Origin: Sporomusa sp. KB1 | GTDB lineage: Bacteria > Bacillota > Negativicutes > Sporomusales > Sporomusaceae | Length of the DNA stretch: 64,000 bases | Assembly: GCF_007830295.1 (NCBI RefSeq) | Contig: NZ_VLKC01000002.1 | Span: 778,940-842,939 of the forward strand | Direction of reading: 5' to 3' | In this document: positions 55,012 through 63,484 of the stretch, one piece after another | Numbering within the stretch: position 1 is the stretch's first letter | How the letters are laid out: each line of letters opens with the position of its first letter | Program-made: the position numbers and the translations under genes | Notes under the pieces: generated by a model | The model's database searches: none | Seen by the model: only the letters and a program-made list of their open reading frames with translations | Told to the model about the DNA's origin: nothing

Positions 55012-57008
55012 GTAAATTCCTCCGAAGTTATCCTGATGCTGTTAAAGGGGCAGGTCTCATAGCAGGCCCAGCACTTAATGCAGCGCTCAGGGTCAACAAT
55101 GAAGCGGTCTGTCTTTCCCCCTCGCATTGTAACTGCTTCAGTTGGACAAACCTGATAACACGCCTTACATTCTTTGCAGGGCAGAATAATTTCAAAATCG
55201 ATTAGGGGTCTGCAGGATACTGCCGGACATTTACCTTTTACATGAGCCTCATATTCGTCTCTAAAATAAGTTAGCGTTGTAATTACCGGATTCGTCGCTG
55301 TCTGACCTAAGCCACACAGCGACACTTGAGGAATAGTCAAACTCAATTCTTCTATTTCTTCCACTATGCCTTTGTAACCCTTCCCAATCGTTAATGTCAA
55401 CAGCCGAGCTGCCAATTCCCGCAACCCACCCCGGCAGATGCTGCATTTGCCGCAGGATTCACTGCCCATAAAGTTTGTCATATGCCTGGCCATATCTACC
55501 ATGCAGCGGTTTTTACCCAAGGGCACTAATCCCCCGGAGCCCATGATGGCTCCGGCAGCAGCGACTGTTTCATAATCGAGGGAAAAATTGCGATAAGGAA
55601 CTATCCCGCCTGAGGGTCCCCCAATCTGCAACGCTTTAATAGACTCCTTATCTGCAGCCCCGATTTTTTCTACTAATACCTGAGTACTGGTACCCAATGG
55701 GACTTCAATAAATCCCGTGCGCTTGATATCCCCGGCCAGACAGAATATTTTCGTTCCCGGACTTTTTTCCGTACCTGCTTCCCGGAAGGCTTCAGCTCCG
55801 TTGAGTATAATCCAGGGGATATTGGCGAGCGTTTCCACATTATTGATGACGGTGGGATGATCATGAAAACCGCGATTAGCTGGATAGGGTGGACGAAGCT
55901 GGGATTCTCCGCGCTTACCCTGCATTACCTGCAGCATGGATGTTTCTTCACCGCACACAAAGGCTCCACCGCTCTCCACCAGGGTAATGGTAAGGCTACA
56001 GTTGGAACCCATGATATTGTTTCCTAAAAAAACCACCTTACGTGCACTCGCGATTGCTTTCCTTAGTAGCTGAACTGCCAGCGGATATTCGTGCCGCACA
56101 AATATATAGGCTTGAGCTGCGCCAACCGCCAGAGCAGCAATCATCAAACCTTCCAGTACACTATGCGGATCACTTTCTAACAGGGCGCGATCCATATATG
56201 CCCCAGGATCCCCCTCATCTGCATTGGCGATTACATAACGGACAGGATCAGGGCTCTGATAGGCCATATCCCATTTTTCTCCGGTAGGAAATCCCGCTCC
56301 CCCGCGGCCACGCAGGCCAGATGCCCTGATCATATCAATGATCGTTCTGCTTTTTAACGTAAAAAGCGCTTTCTCCAGTGCCAGATAGCCGCCCATGGCG
56401 GCATATTCTGCTATACTTTCCGGATCTAGTAACCCACAGCGGCCGCTGATGCGCCGTACCTGGGGCTGAAAGAATTCACTGAAACCTGAGTTCACTATTT
56501 TTATTAGTTCCAAATCTTGAATGCCACGAAGAATTCCAGGTTTACGTTCTTGGGCTATAGCCCATAGATAAGGGGACGTTTTGCTTCCCGGGGGCTCCTC
56601 TGCGGTTTTAATGATGCGCCAAAAGGAATTCGTGTCTATATTTCCATAAAAGTAATGTTTTCCGTCCGGTGTCCTGACATTCACCAGCGGCTCCGCATAA
56701 CAGGCTCCCTGACAGCCTACTTTGTATACTCCGGCTTTTCCGTTCCAATCCCGTTTTTCTAAATTATTATAAATCTCCAGCGCTCCAGCAGCTCTGCCAC
56801 AGGTAGCCGTTCCTACACTGATCCGGGATTTATGACCGCAGAGCGTTATCTTCCCTTCTTCGGCCAGACTCTGGAGGGGTACATGCACCGCAAAATTCAG
56901 CGGTTTGTACGGTTCAAATCGTATCGGTTCCCTTTTTTCTTCCGCAATAGGTTTAGCTACCTGGTAGCTATGTACGGCTGGAAACCGAAATTCTGAACGG
57001 CCAATCAT
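54999..57008 (-). CDS. NuoF-like NADH-binding subunit with C-terminal ferredoxin domains
   Basis: The 669-residue protein has an N-terminal [2Fe-2S] thioredoxin-like part (about 50-145), then RGRGGAGFPTGEKWD, NADEGDPGAYMDR and GAAQAYIFVRHEYPLA of the FMN/NADH core, an SLBB segment and a SCGKCSICRGG cluster. Two further [4Fe-4S] motifs close it (CKECKACYQVC and CIKCWACYETC). This is the HydB/NuoF architecture of hydrogenases and formate dehydrogenases that use NAD. It overlaps the NuoE-like gene by four bases. Confidence 0.95.
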   Translation of the reverse strand: MIGRSEFRFPAVHSYQVAKPIAEEKREPIRFEPYKPLNFAVHVPLQSLAEEGKITLCGHKSRISVGTATCGRAAGALEIYNNLEKRDWNGKAGVYKVGCQGACYAEPLVNVRTPDGKHYFYGNIDTNSFWRIIKTAEEPPGSKTSPYLWAIAQERKPGILRGIQDLELIKIVNSGFSEFFQPQVRRISGRCGLLDPESIAEYAAMGGYLALEKALFTLKSRTIIDMIRASGLRGRGGAGFPTGEKWDMAYQSPDPVRYVIANADEGDPGAYMDRALLESDPHSVLEGLMIAALAVGAAQAYIFVRHEYPLAVQLLRKAIASARKVVFLGNNIMGSNCSLTITLVESGGAFVCGEETSMLQVMQGKRGESQLRPPYPANRGFHDHPTVINNVETLANIPWIILNGAEAFREAGTEKSPGTKIFCLAGDIKRTGFIEVPLGTSTQVLVEKIGAADKESIKALQIGGPSGGIVPYRNFSLDYETVAAAGAIMGSGGLVPLGKNRCMVDMARHMTNFMGSESCGKCSICRGGLRELAARLLTLTIGKGYKGIVEEIEELSLTIPQVSLCGLGQTATNPVITTLTYFRDEYEAHVKGKCPAVSCRPLIDFEIILPCKECKACYQVCPTEAVTMRGGKTDRFIVDPERCIKCWACYETCPFNSIRITSEEFTWKN

Positions 57009-57466
57009 CCCTTTTTCCTCAAATCTCCAAGCATCAGAGGTACCTGGTAGGATTTGATTTTACCGTTTATTTGCCCATCTACCACTACCAGCGGAGCACG
57101 GCTGCAGGCGCCAACACAATAAACGTGGTCTACCGTTACAAAACCATCAGCTGAAGTATCTTCGCCGTCCTCTAGTTTTAGCTCCGCAGCCAGGCGATCA
57201 TTTAGTAAGGAAGCCCCCCGGGCATAGCAGGCCGTTCCATAGCATACCGATAGTTTGTGCTTACCGGCGGGACGACTGCGAAAAAAGTTAAAGAAGCTTA
57301 CCAGTCCATGCAGTTGCGACTCCGGCACTCCTGCCTGCCGGGCCAGTTCGGTTAACCGGTCGCGCGGAATATACCCCTGCTCCTCCTGAACCTGATTAAG
57401 GATATTGATTAGCTGCTTATCGCGTTCCGGTAACTGCTCCCATTCTTCCAGATTTGTCGGCATCAT
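57005..57466 (-). CDS. NuoE-like [2Fe-2S] subunit
   Basis: The 153-residue protein has the NuoE fold: LINILNQVQEEQGYIPRDRLTELA, then LVSFFNFFRSRPAGKHKLSVCYGTACYARG and DHVYCVGACSRAPLVVVDG, giving Cys pairs CYGTAC and CVGAC. It carries electrons with the NuoF-like subunit. It begins about 140 bases after the ferredoxin gene, with a strong hairpin in between. Confidence 0.95.
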   Translation of the reverse strand: MMPTNLEEWEQLPERDKQLINILNQVQEEQGYIPRDRLTELARQAGVPESQLHGLVSFFNFFRSRPAGKHKLSVCYGTACYARGASLLNDRLAAELKLEDGEDTSADGFVTVDHVYCVGACSRAPLVVVDGQINGKIKSYQVPLMLGDLRKKG

Positions 57467-57518
57467 TTTCCCTCCTCTGTTGACAGCTGGACTATACGAA
57501 CGCCACCCGTATAACGCC

Positions 57519-57554
57519 GATTAGGGCTCCCTCTGCTTTGAGGGAGCCCTAATC
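57519..57554. promoter_or_regulatory. 15-bp perfect hairpin between ferredoxin 3 and the NuoE-like gene
   Basis: GATTAGGGCTCCCTC and its exact complement surround TGCTTT. It has no T-tract on the minus strand. A processing or stability role is likely; a partial terminator would explain lower levels of the NuoEF genes. Confidence 0.6.
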
Positions 57555-57602
57555 AGCTCACTAACTCACCACTAGAGCCGGAGCAAGCATGAGTGTCTGT
57601 TT

Positions 57603-57944
57603 TTACTCAGGAACAAACAGTACTTGTTTGCCTTTGTTATTTAATTTGACAGCCAATTCTTCTACCGGGCCATATTCAATAACCGAAGCCTGGCAATGGT
57701 GTACACAGGAAGGTTTTTTACCAGCGGCCACCCTGTCACCGCACAAATCACAAAGTTGGGTGGGAATGGGAACATAGGTTAATTCCCATTTGTCCCCAGT
57801 ATCTTTTAATTTAAACGGACCATTTTTAGCTAATTTAATACCATACTTGCCATTGGGAAGACTTAGCTCTTTTTTGCAGGCAACTTCGCAGCTATGGCAG
57901 CCTGTGCAATATTCATAGTCTATTAATAAACCATTGCGTGACAT
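57603..57944 (-). CDS. Two-cluster ferredoxin subunit of MoOR3
   Basis: The 113-residue protein has CTGCHSCEVAC and CDLCGDRVAAGKKPSCVHHC, and is a clear homologue of the MoOR1/2 ferredoxins. GAGGTGTAGAACA precedes the ATG, 16 bases past the MoOR3 stop. It links MoOR3 to the NuoEFG-like module. Confidence 0.93.
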   Translation of the reverse strand: MSRNGLLIDYEYCTGCHSCEVACKKELSLPNGKYGIKLAKNGPFKLKDTGDKWELTYVPIPTQLCDLCGDRVAAGKKPSCVHHCQASVIEYGPVEELAVKLNNKGKQVLFVPE

Positions 57945-57960
57945 TGTTCTACACCTCCGT

Positions 57961-60192
57961 TTATTCTGCTTTGTAAATCTTACAAATCGTGTTCTTTAAC
58001 GGGGCACCATATCCGGTGGGGCCAGTTGTACACTGGGTTGTAAGGTTGTTGATGTTGGATTCGAATGCACCATACAGGGTAGGCTCTGCAGCTTCTCTTT
58101 CCGGGAACCACCAGCCATGTTCACCATGGATAACTCTGGGGTCCCAACCCGGATCAAGTACAGCCTGCTGTTTGCATTTTCCGATATTATTTTCGATCCA
58201 TACCCAGTCTCCCTCTTTAATGCCATATTTTGCAGCCGTTTCCGGGTTCATGCTCACTCTTGGATTGGGATGGAATTCCCGCAAAGTCGCACTCTGACGA
58301 TGTTCGGAATGGAAGAATTCCCATTGCCGTGAGCCAGCAGTCAGAATTAACGGATATTCCTTCATCATTTGGGGCGTAGAGACTGGACTATAGGGCGGTT
58401 CCATATGGAATGGCAGTGGATCCAATCCCCATTCAGCAAAGATATCCTGGTAAAGGTTGACCATTCCGGTATCAGTGTTGAATCCAGGTTCTCCGTCTTC
58501 ACGCAGCTTCCCAGTTTCATACTTCTTGTAATGAACTTCCGGCCATATCACAGTTTTTTCTTCAAGCTCTTTGAAGGTAACGCCGGCTGGTATAAGGGCC
58601 CAGTCAATCATGTCTTCCACTGTATCCCAGGGAAATGCTTCCGGATTCAGGCGTTTGCCGATGTCTAAGACAATCTCTTCATCGGTCTTGGCCTCTTCAT
58701 ATTGAGTAACCTTAGAAATGGAACGTAAAGGCGTCCACCAATTTCTTAAACTGTCACGTTCTACGCTCATGGAAGCTGGCAGAACCAGGTCAGCATGGGC
58801 TACCGCAGAAGGTGTTAAAACAGGGTCTACCACTACAACGAAGGGTACTTTCTTCAAGGCTGCGTAAACACGTTTTGACTCACTTGCAGTGTTCACAAAG
58901 GTGTTGGTAGTTTCCATCCAGTACATCTGAATGGGATACGGCCTGCCAGTTTCAATAGCCTCTAAGACCGAGTCGCCACGGGCTGTTGCGCACAGTCCAT
59001 ATTTAAACAGTGGATATTCAGCAACACCAAGTCGCTTCGCCCGCATTTCTTCAGACAATTCTGCAAGGCCCCAGTCAGATGATACATGAGCGAGACGGTC
59101 TACACCGAATGCCGTACGAATAAGATGGTTTCCGCCAGGAACATCAAGATTGCCAGTAATAGCAACCAAAGCACAAATGGCATTCGCAACGGAAACCCCG
59201 GCTCTCTGGGTGTCTACGGCCAGTCCCCATTGAACCGAAGCTGGTTTCGCTTTAGCAAAGAACCGTGCTGCCTCCCTAATTTTTTCGGCCGGAACCCAGC
59301 TGATTTCCTCTGCTTTTTCCGGGGGATATTCTTTAACCCGTTCAGCCAGTTGCTCAAGTCCATAGGTCCAGTTTTTTACAAAGTCTTTGTCATAGAGTTC
59401 TTCGCCAATGATTACGTTAAGCATAGCCAACCCAACTGCAGCATCACTACCAGGGCGCAGCTGCAGCCAATAATCAGCTCTCGAAGCAAACCAGGTCAGG
59501 TAGGGGTCTACCACGATCAGCTTGGTCCCTCTCTTTTGCATGTCAACAATCCAGTGGCCCAGGAATCCGTCTCCATTACTGATCATTGGGTTATTACCCC
59601 AGATGATAATACATTCCGGCAGCTTCCATTCGGGATTATCATAACGGCGTGGGTCTAACTGAGATGCATCAACAATAAAGAAATCCCCAATCATGGTTCC
59701 CATGGCGGCTGCACGGGGCAGATAGCAAGAGTCACCGGCCAGGAATCCCATGGAAAAGTTAGGACTCTTAAAGGCAGAATAAGTCAGTTTCGGTACGAGT
59801 GACCAGATATTACGTCCGGTTCCTATCGCGGTTACAATCGACTCCGGTCCATAATCTTTCCAGATGGAACGTACTTTTTCTTCGATAATATCATAGGCTT
59901 CATCCCAGGTAATCCGTTCCCATTTGTTCTCGCCGCGTTCACCAGCCCGCTTCATAGGCCATTTGACACGTTTAGGATCGTTAACCAGTTCCGGAGCACT
60001 CAAGCACCGCATACACAGTCTGCCAAAATTATATTGGCTTTCCGGGTCTCCTTCTACCTTAACCAGCTCATTTCCCTTAGTGTAATAAAGAACTGAGCAG
60101 CCATCATGACAACCTGGCGCTGTCCATGAACATGTACGGGTTACAGTCAAATCGCCTTCTTGCCACTGTACTTTTTTACTATCACTACCCAT
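57961..60192 (-). CDS. DMSO-reductase-family molybdopterin oxidoreductase 3 (MoOR3)
   Basis: I chose ATG 60192 (nine bases after AAGGAGG), giving 743 residues; a longer frame adds 26 residues that overlap the upstream gene. The N-terminal cluster has C28-x3-C32-x27-C60, with Cys21 as possible first ligand since Ala25 holds the normal place. Cys156 in LAGDSCYLPR is the likely Mo/W ligand. HSEHRQSATLR and HGEHGWWFPERE are pterin contacts. Clearly related to MoOR1/2 but diverged, and linked to an NADH module and aldehyde dehydrogenase. No Tat signal is present. Confidence 0.93.
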   Translation of the reverse strand: MGSDSKKVQWQEGDLTVTRTCSWTAPGCHDGCSVLYYTKGNELVKVEGDPESQYNFGRLCMRCLSAPELVNDPKRVKWPMKRAGERGENKWERITWDEAYDIIEEKVRSIWKDYGPESIVTAIGTGRNIWSLVPKLTYSAFKSPNFSMGFLAGDSCYLPRAAAMGTMIGDFFIVDASQLDPRRYDNPEWKLPECIIIWGNNPMISNGDGFLGHWIVDMQKRGTKLIVVDPYLTWFASRADYWLQLRPGSDAAVGLAMLNVIIGEELYDKDFVKNWTYGLEQLAERVKEYPPEKAEEISWVPAEKIREAARFFAKAKPASVQWGLAVDTQRAGVSVANAICALVAITGNLDVPGGNHLIRTAFGVDRLAHVSSDWGLAELSEEMRAKRLGVAEYPLFKYGLCATARGDSVLEAIETGRPYPIQMYWMETTNTFVNTASESKRVYAALKKVPFVVVVDPVLTPSAVAHADLVLPASMSVERDSLRNWWTPLRSISKVTQYEEAKTDEEIVLDIGKRLNPEAFPWDTVEDMIDWALIPAGVTFKELEEKTVIWPEVHYKKYETGKLREDGEPGFNTDTGMVNLYQDIFAEWGLDPLPFHMEPPYSPVSTPQMMKEYPLILTAGSRQWEFFHSEHRQSATLREFHPNPRVSMNPETAAKYGIKEGDWVWIENNIGKCKQQAVLDPGWDPRVIHGEHGWWFPEREAAEPTLYGAFESNINNLTTQCTTGPTGYGAPLKNTICKIYKAE

Positions 60193-60220
60193 AATTGCCT
60201 GCCTCCTTATATTAGTTTTT

Positions 60221-60391
60221 CTATTTTTCCTTTTTGGGAACGTCTGCCCCGCATCTGCGGCATTTTTCAAGGGCCGGTGGATTAAACATCCCGCAGGAAG
60301 GGCACTTTACATTTTTAGTTGCATAGTCACTTAAACTGTAATTCGCATTATTCAGCATACCAGGATTTCCCTCTGTCTTTTTCCTATCCAT
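60221..60391 (-). CDS. Zinc-ribbon microprotein 4 (MoOR3 operon)
   Basis: From ATG 60391 (eight bases after AAGGAGG) the protein has 56 residues: a polar N-terminus with NNANYSLSDYATKN, then CPSCGMFNPPALEKCRRCGADVPKKEK. The CxxC-x12-CxxC spacing matches the others. It lies directly upstream of MoOR3 (28 bases). Confidence 0.78.
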   Translation of the reverse strand: MDRKKTEGNPGMLNNANYSLSDYATKNVKCPSCGMFNPPALEKCRRCGADVPKKEK

Positions 60392-60594
60392 ACCCGCAAA
60401 CCTCCTTCTAACTGTCACAATCTCCGCCCCGCGGCCCAACCCGGCGCTATCTGGTTAGATAATCTGGGCCGCATTGCACATTCTCACTTTGGTTACAATT
60501 CCCCCTTTCACATGTTGCTGTCCAATATGTTTATCCCTATATCAGGGCACATTTTGGCTACATCCAAACTGAATACGTTTTTTAATGAGTTTAC

Positions 60595-60732
60595 CTATTT
60601 CTCGTTAGTCACGTCTTTCGCTTTCGGCATATCCACTCCGCATTTTTTGCATTTTTCAAGGGTCGATGGATTGAACATTCCGCATGAAGGACACTTTACC
60701 GCTTTGGCTGCGGATGGTGGTCTAAAACACAT
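60595..60732 (-). CDS. Zinc-ribbon microprotein 5 (first gene of MoOR3 operon)
   Basis: The 45-residue protein MCFRPPSAAKAVKCPSCGMF continues with NPSTLEKCKKCGVDMPKAKD. GAAGGAGAAG precedes the ATG. It shares MCFRPP with microprotein 1 and CPSCGMFNP with microprotein 4. It is the promoter-proximal gene after the sigma-54 site, about 200 bases before microprotein 4. Confidence 0.78.
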   Translation of the reverse strand: MCFRPPSAAKAVKCPSCGMFNPSTLEKCKKCGVDMPKAKDVTNEK

Positions 60733-60797
60733 GACATCTTCTCCTTCCCGGTTTGAATTTGCAATTCTTTGTTTGTAAGCTGCATAACCTTATATAT

Positions 60798-60814
60798 AGC
60801 ATTAAGTGTGCCAA
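60798..60814 (-). promoter_or_regulatory. Sigma-54 promoter of the MoOR3 operon
   Basis: Minus strand TTGGCACACTTAATGCT has a perfect -24 and a -12 with GC but ATGC in place of TTGC. It is 66 bases before microprotein 5. The interval 60815-61032 shows no gene. Confidence 0.7.
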
Positions 60815-61032
60815 TTAGTCTTCATATCCCATACAGGGCAATACATCAGGGTTTTTTAAAAAAATGCCTACTAATTTGCCATTCTAAAATACGATTATGA
60901 CAAAATGCTGCTCCTATTTTAAAAAACTTTTTCGCTGTTTTGCAAAAAGTTATACCTACGCAGGCACTAGCAAACGCTGTCTGGCAAATACTGAAAATGC
61001 CCACATACAATAAGGGTGTGGTTGAACTTAAA

Positions 61033-61075
61033 ATGCCCTCCCAGGTAGAATTGAAGAATCTACCTGGGAGGGCAT
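61033..61075. terminator. Strong hairpin terminator of activator 2
   Basis: ATGCCCTCCCAGGTAGA and its complement form a 17-bp stem around nine bases. ATTTTAAG follows on the minus strand and CTTTT on the plus strand. It sits 43 bases past the activator stop. Confidence 0.75.
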
Positions 61076-61117
61076 CTTTTACTATTTGTATCGCCAGCGG
61101 TAGCGGCGAATTGGAGG

Positions 61118-63241
61118 TTATAATGTAATATCGTACTCTTTAATTTTTCTATACAGTGTGGATTTGCTTATCTGCAGGATGCTTGCAGCGTGAGCAATAG
61201 AATTATTGCATTTTAATAAAGTACTCTTTATTGCTGCTTTTTCCCAGACTTGCAGCGGAAGTATTTCCTCAGTTTCAGTAGAATTATTTTTATCATTGCT
61301 AAGTTCCCTGCCGTCTTCTACCATTTCATAAGGTAAGTGCTCTACATTAATGACGTCACTCTGAGTAATATTAATGGCATAAATAATTGCATTCTCCAAT
61401 TGCCGCACATTTCCCGGCCAGTTATATTCCAATATTTTTTTTATAGCAGCAGGGCTCAGTTGTGGTTTTGACCTGCCGGTTTTATCACAATAAGTGTGGA
61501 TAAAGTACTGACACAGCAGTATTATATCATGTTCACGCTGACGTAAGGGAGGGATAGAAATTCTCAGCACTGATAATCGATAATATAAATCTTCCCGAAA
61601 CTGATTTTCTTGGACCATTTTAAGCAGATTACGGTTCGTTGCGGCTACAACCCGGAAATTAACTTCTTGATAACGCTTCCCGCCTACTCTCATGACTTGT
61701 TTATCCTCCAACACCCGCAGCAGTACTGCCTGAACCTCATAAGGCATATCGCCTATTTCATCCAGGAAGAGGGTGCCACCATTGGCCAACTCTATTTTAC
61801 CAGGTTTACCATGGCTATCGGCGCCGGTAAATGAACCGCCTTCATACCCAAACAGTTCGCTTTCAATCAAGCTTCTGGGCATAGACGCACAATTAATAGC
61901 AACAAAAGGGCCTTGAGGACAATAATTGTTATGGATTGCTTGCGCAAAGAGTTCTTTCCCCGTGCCGCTCTCACCAATAAGTAAAATGTTTTCCGAGGAC
62001 AAAGAAAACCGTTGAGCTATATCCTTTACCTTCTTTATTTCGTTACAATCGCCAATAATATCATTAAAGCCAAACTTGGCCTGAGAACCTGCTCGCAGGC
62101 TTGCCAGAGCATTAATTTTATCTGGATGAACGATTCGGATTACTGCTCCCCGGATTATTTGGGGGTCTTGACTATGCGTACTTCGAATAGTCAAAATGTA
62201 GGATTCCTCACTTTTACCAATTTTGAACGTTGTCTCCCGATAACTAATAGGCTCACCACTAGTAAGGGCCTTTGTTATAAACGACTTGTCAGTAAGAAAG
62301 TCTGAAATATTTCTACTGATAGCTTCAGAGTGTGTCAGCCTCAATATCCGACTAGCTTTCTGATTAATATGAGTAATATTACCGAATCTGTCCACTGTAA
62401 TTAGTCCCTCATCTGTGAATGCCAGGGTAGCTTCCAGCATATTATAGGAAGTTTCTAGGCTCTCATTAACTTGCATTAAATTACTATTGGCAATAATAAG
62501 ATTGTCACTGCTCTTTAAAAGTTTTATTTGAGTTTCAATAGCCACACCCATAGCAGTAATAAGGCCAAGGGTATGCAGACTTAGCCTTGGCAAGCTATCT
62601 TCCCAGGTGGAATTTGATAAAGCTTTACTTAACAACACCAGGGAGGCAATTACTTCCCCATGTTCATCAAATAAGGGCGTAGCTGAGGCAATATTATTCT
62701 GAAAAGCAGCCGAATAATGCTCCGGTCCCAGCAACTGCACCGGTTCCTTTAGATACATACACAGCATGTGGGAGCTGTTGCCCATACTAGTATCATTCAA
62801 AATTAATCCAGTTAATGATTTTTGTTTGGAAAATGGAACTAAGCTCTCCCAATCACCCTCCAGGAGAAGTATTATCCCATTTTTATCAAACAAGTATATA
62901 ATATAATCAGAATAAAACATTACATATTTAAAGTTTTGGATAATTGAATTGGTAACTTCAATGAGAAGACGGTTTTTTTCTATCGTTTTCTCCAGTGCTT
63001 CGGAATTTAACCACTCTCTAGTTACCAGGGCATTAGGTTTTATACCCCTATCACGCGAGTTTATCCAGGACCTAGCTATTTCCTTGTCAACATATTGACT
63101 ATTTCGGGGGTCTTCTGCATATTCGAAAAAGTTAAGTCTACATTGCTGTATATTTTTCCAGTTCTCCTTGGAAAAGAACTTATCTCTATTGATTGAACTG
63201 AAAATATCATTGATATCCGATTTCTGACAAACTAAGATCAT
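61118..63241 (-). CDS. Sigma-54-dependent enhancer-binding activator (AcoR/DhaR-like), 2
   Basis: The 707-residue protein is a paralogue of activator 1: a GAF-like region with LGPEHYSAAFQNN, a PAS domain, AAA+ with GESGTGKE, GSFTGA and LFLDEIGD, and a Fis-type HTH ending HAASILQISKSTLYRKIKEY. The N-terminus is about 30 residues longer. GGAGGT precedes the ATG by seven bases. It lies upstream of the MoOR3 operon on the same strand and likely controls its sigma-54 promoter. The sensory part has diverged more than the AAA+ core, so it may bind another ligand. Confidence 0.93.
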   Translation of the reverse strand: MILVCQKSDINDIFSSINRDKFFSKENWKNIQQCRLNFFEYAEDPRNSQYVDKEIARSWINSRDRGIKPNALVTREWLNSEALEKTIEKNRLLIEVTNSIIQNFKYVMFYSDYIIYLFDKNGIILLLEGDWESLVPFSKQKSLTGLILNDTSMGNSSHMLCMYLKEPVQLLGPEHYSAAFQNNIASATPLFDEHGEVIASLVLLSKALSNSTWEDSLPRLSLHTLGLITAMGVAIETQIKLLKSSDNLIIANSNLMQVNESLETSYNMLEATLAFTDEGLITVDRFGNITHINQKASRILRLTHSEAISRNISDFLTDKSFITKALTSGEPISYRETTFKIGKSEESYILTIRSTHSQDPQIIRGAVIRIVHPDKINALASLRAGSQAKFGFNDIIGDCNEIKKVKDIAQRFSLSSENILLIGESGTGKELFAQAIHNNYCPQGPFVAINCASMPRSLIESELFGYEGGSFTGADSHGKPGKIELANGGTLFLDEIGDMPYEVQAVLLRVLEDKQVMRVGGKRYQEVNFRVVAATNRNLLKMVQENQFREDLYYRLSVLRISIPPLRQREHDIILLCQYFIHTYCDKTGRSKPQLSPAAIKKILEYNWPGNVRQLENAIIYAINITQSDVINVEHLPYEMVEDGRELSNDKNNSTETEEILPLQVWEKAAIKSTLLKCNNSIAHAASILQISKSTLYRKIKEYDITL

Positions 63242-63484
63242 TAAAATACCTCCATTTCGTCAATAAATCCGTATCAACTCAACAAAGTCATATATACACA
63301 ACTGGAACTAGTCAACTATCTTGCAAATTATGAATCACAATAAAACTGATTGCTGAGTCAAAAACATAGCATCACCCATGGTTTTGATTATTATCATGTG
63401 ATAAAATCCACAGGACTCACTCTGTCGGACAATTAATTTTTTCGCTATAATCTCCGACATTTAATTCCCCTTATTTTTAGTTAA

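Noticed and set aside
61033-61075. 17-bp inverted repeat as an insertion-sequence end
   Set aside because: Both arms are contiguous around a nine-base loop right after a stop codon; this is a terminator.
60940-61128. 62-codon plus-strand frame
   Set aside because: It runs through the terminator hairpin of activator 2 and has no ribosome site.
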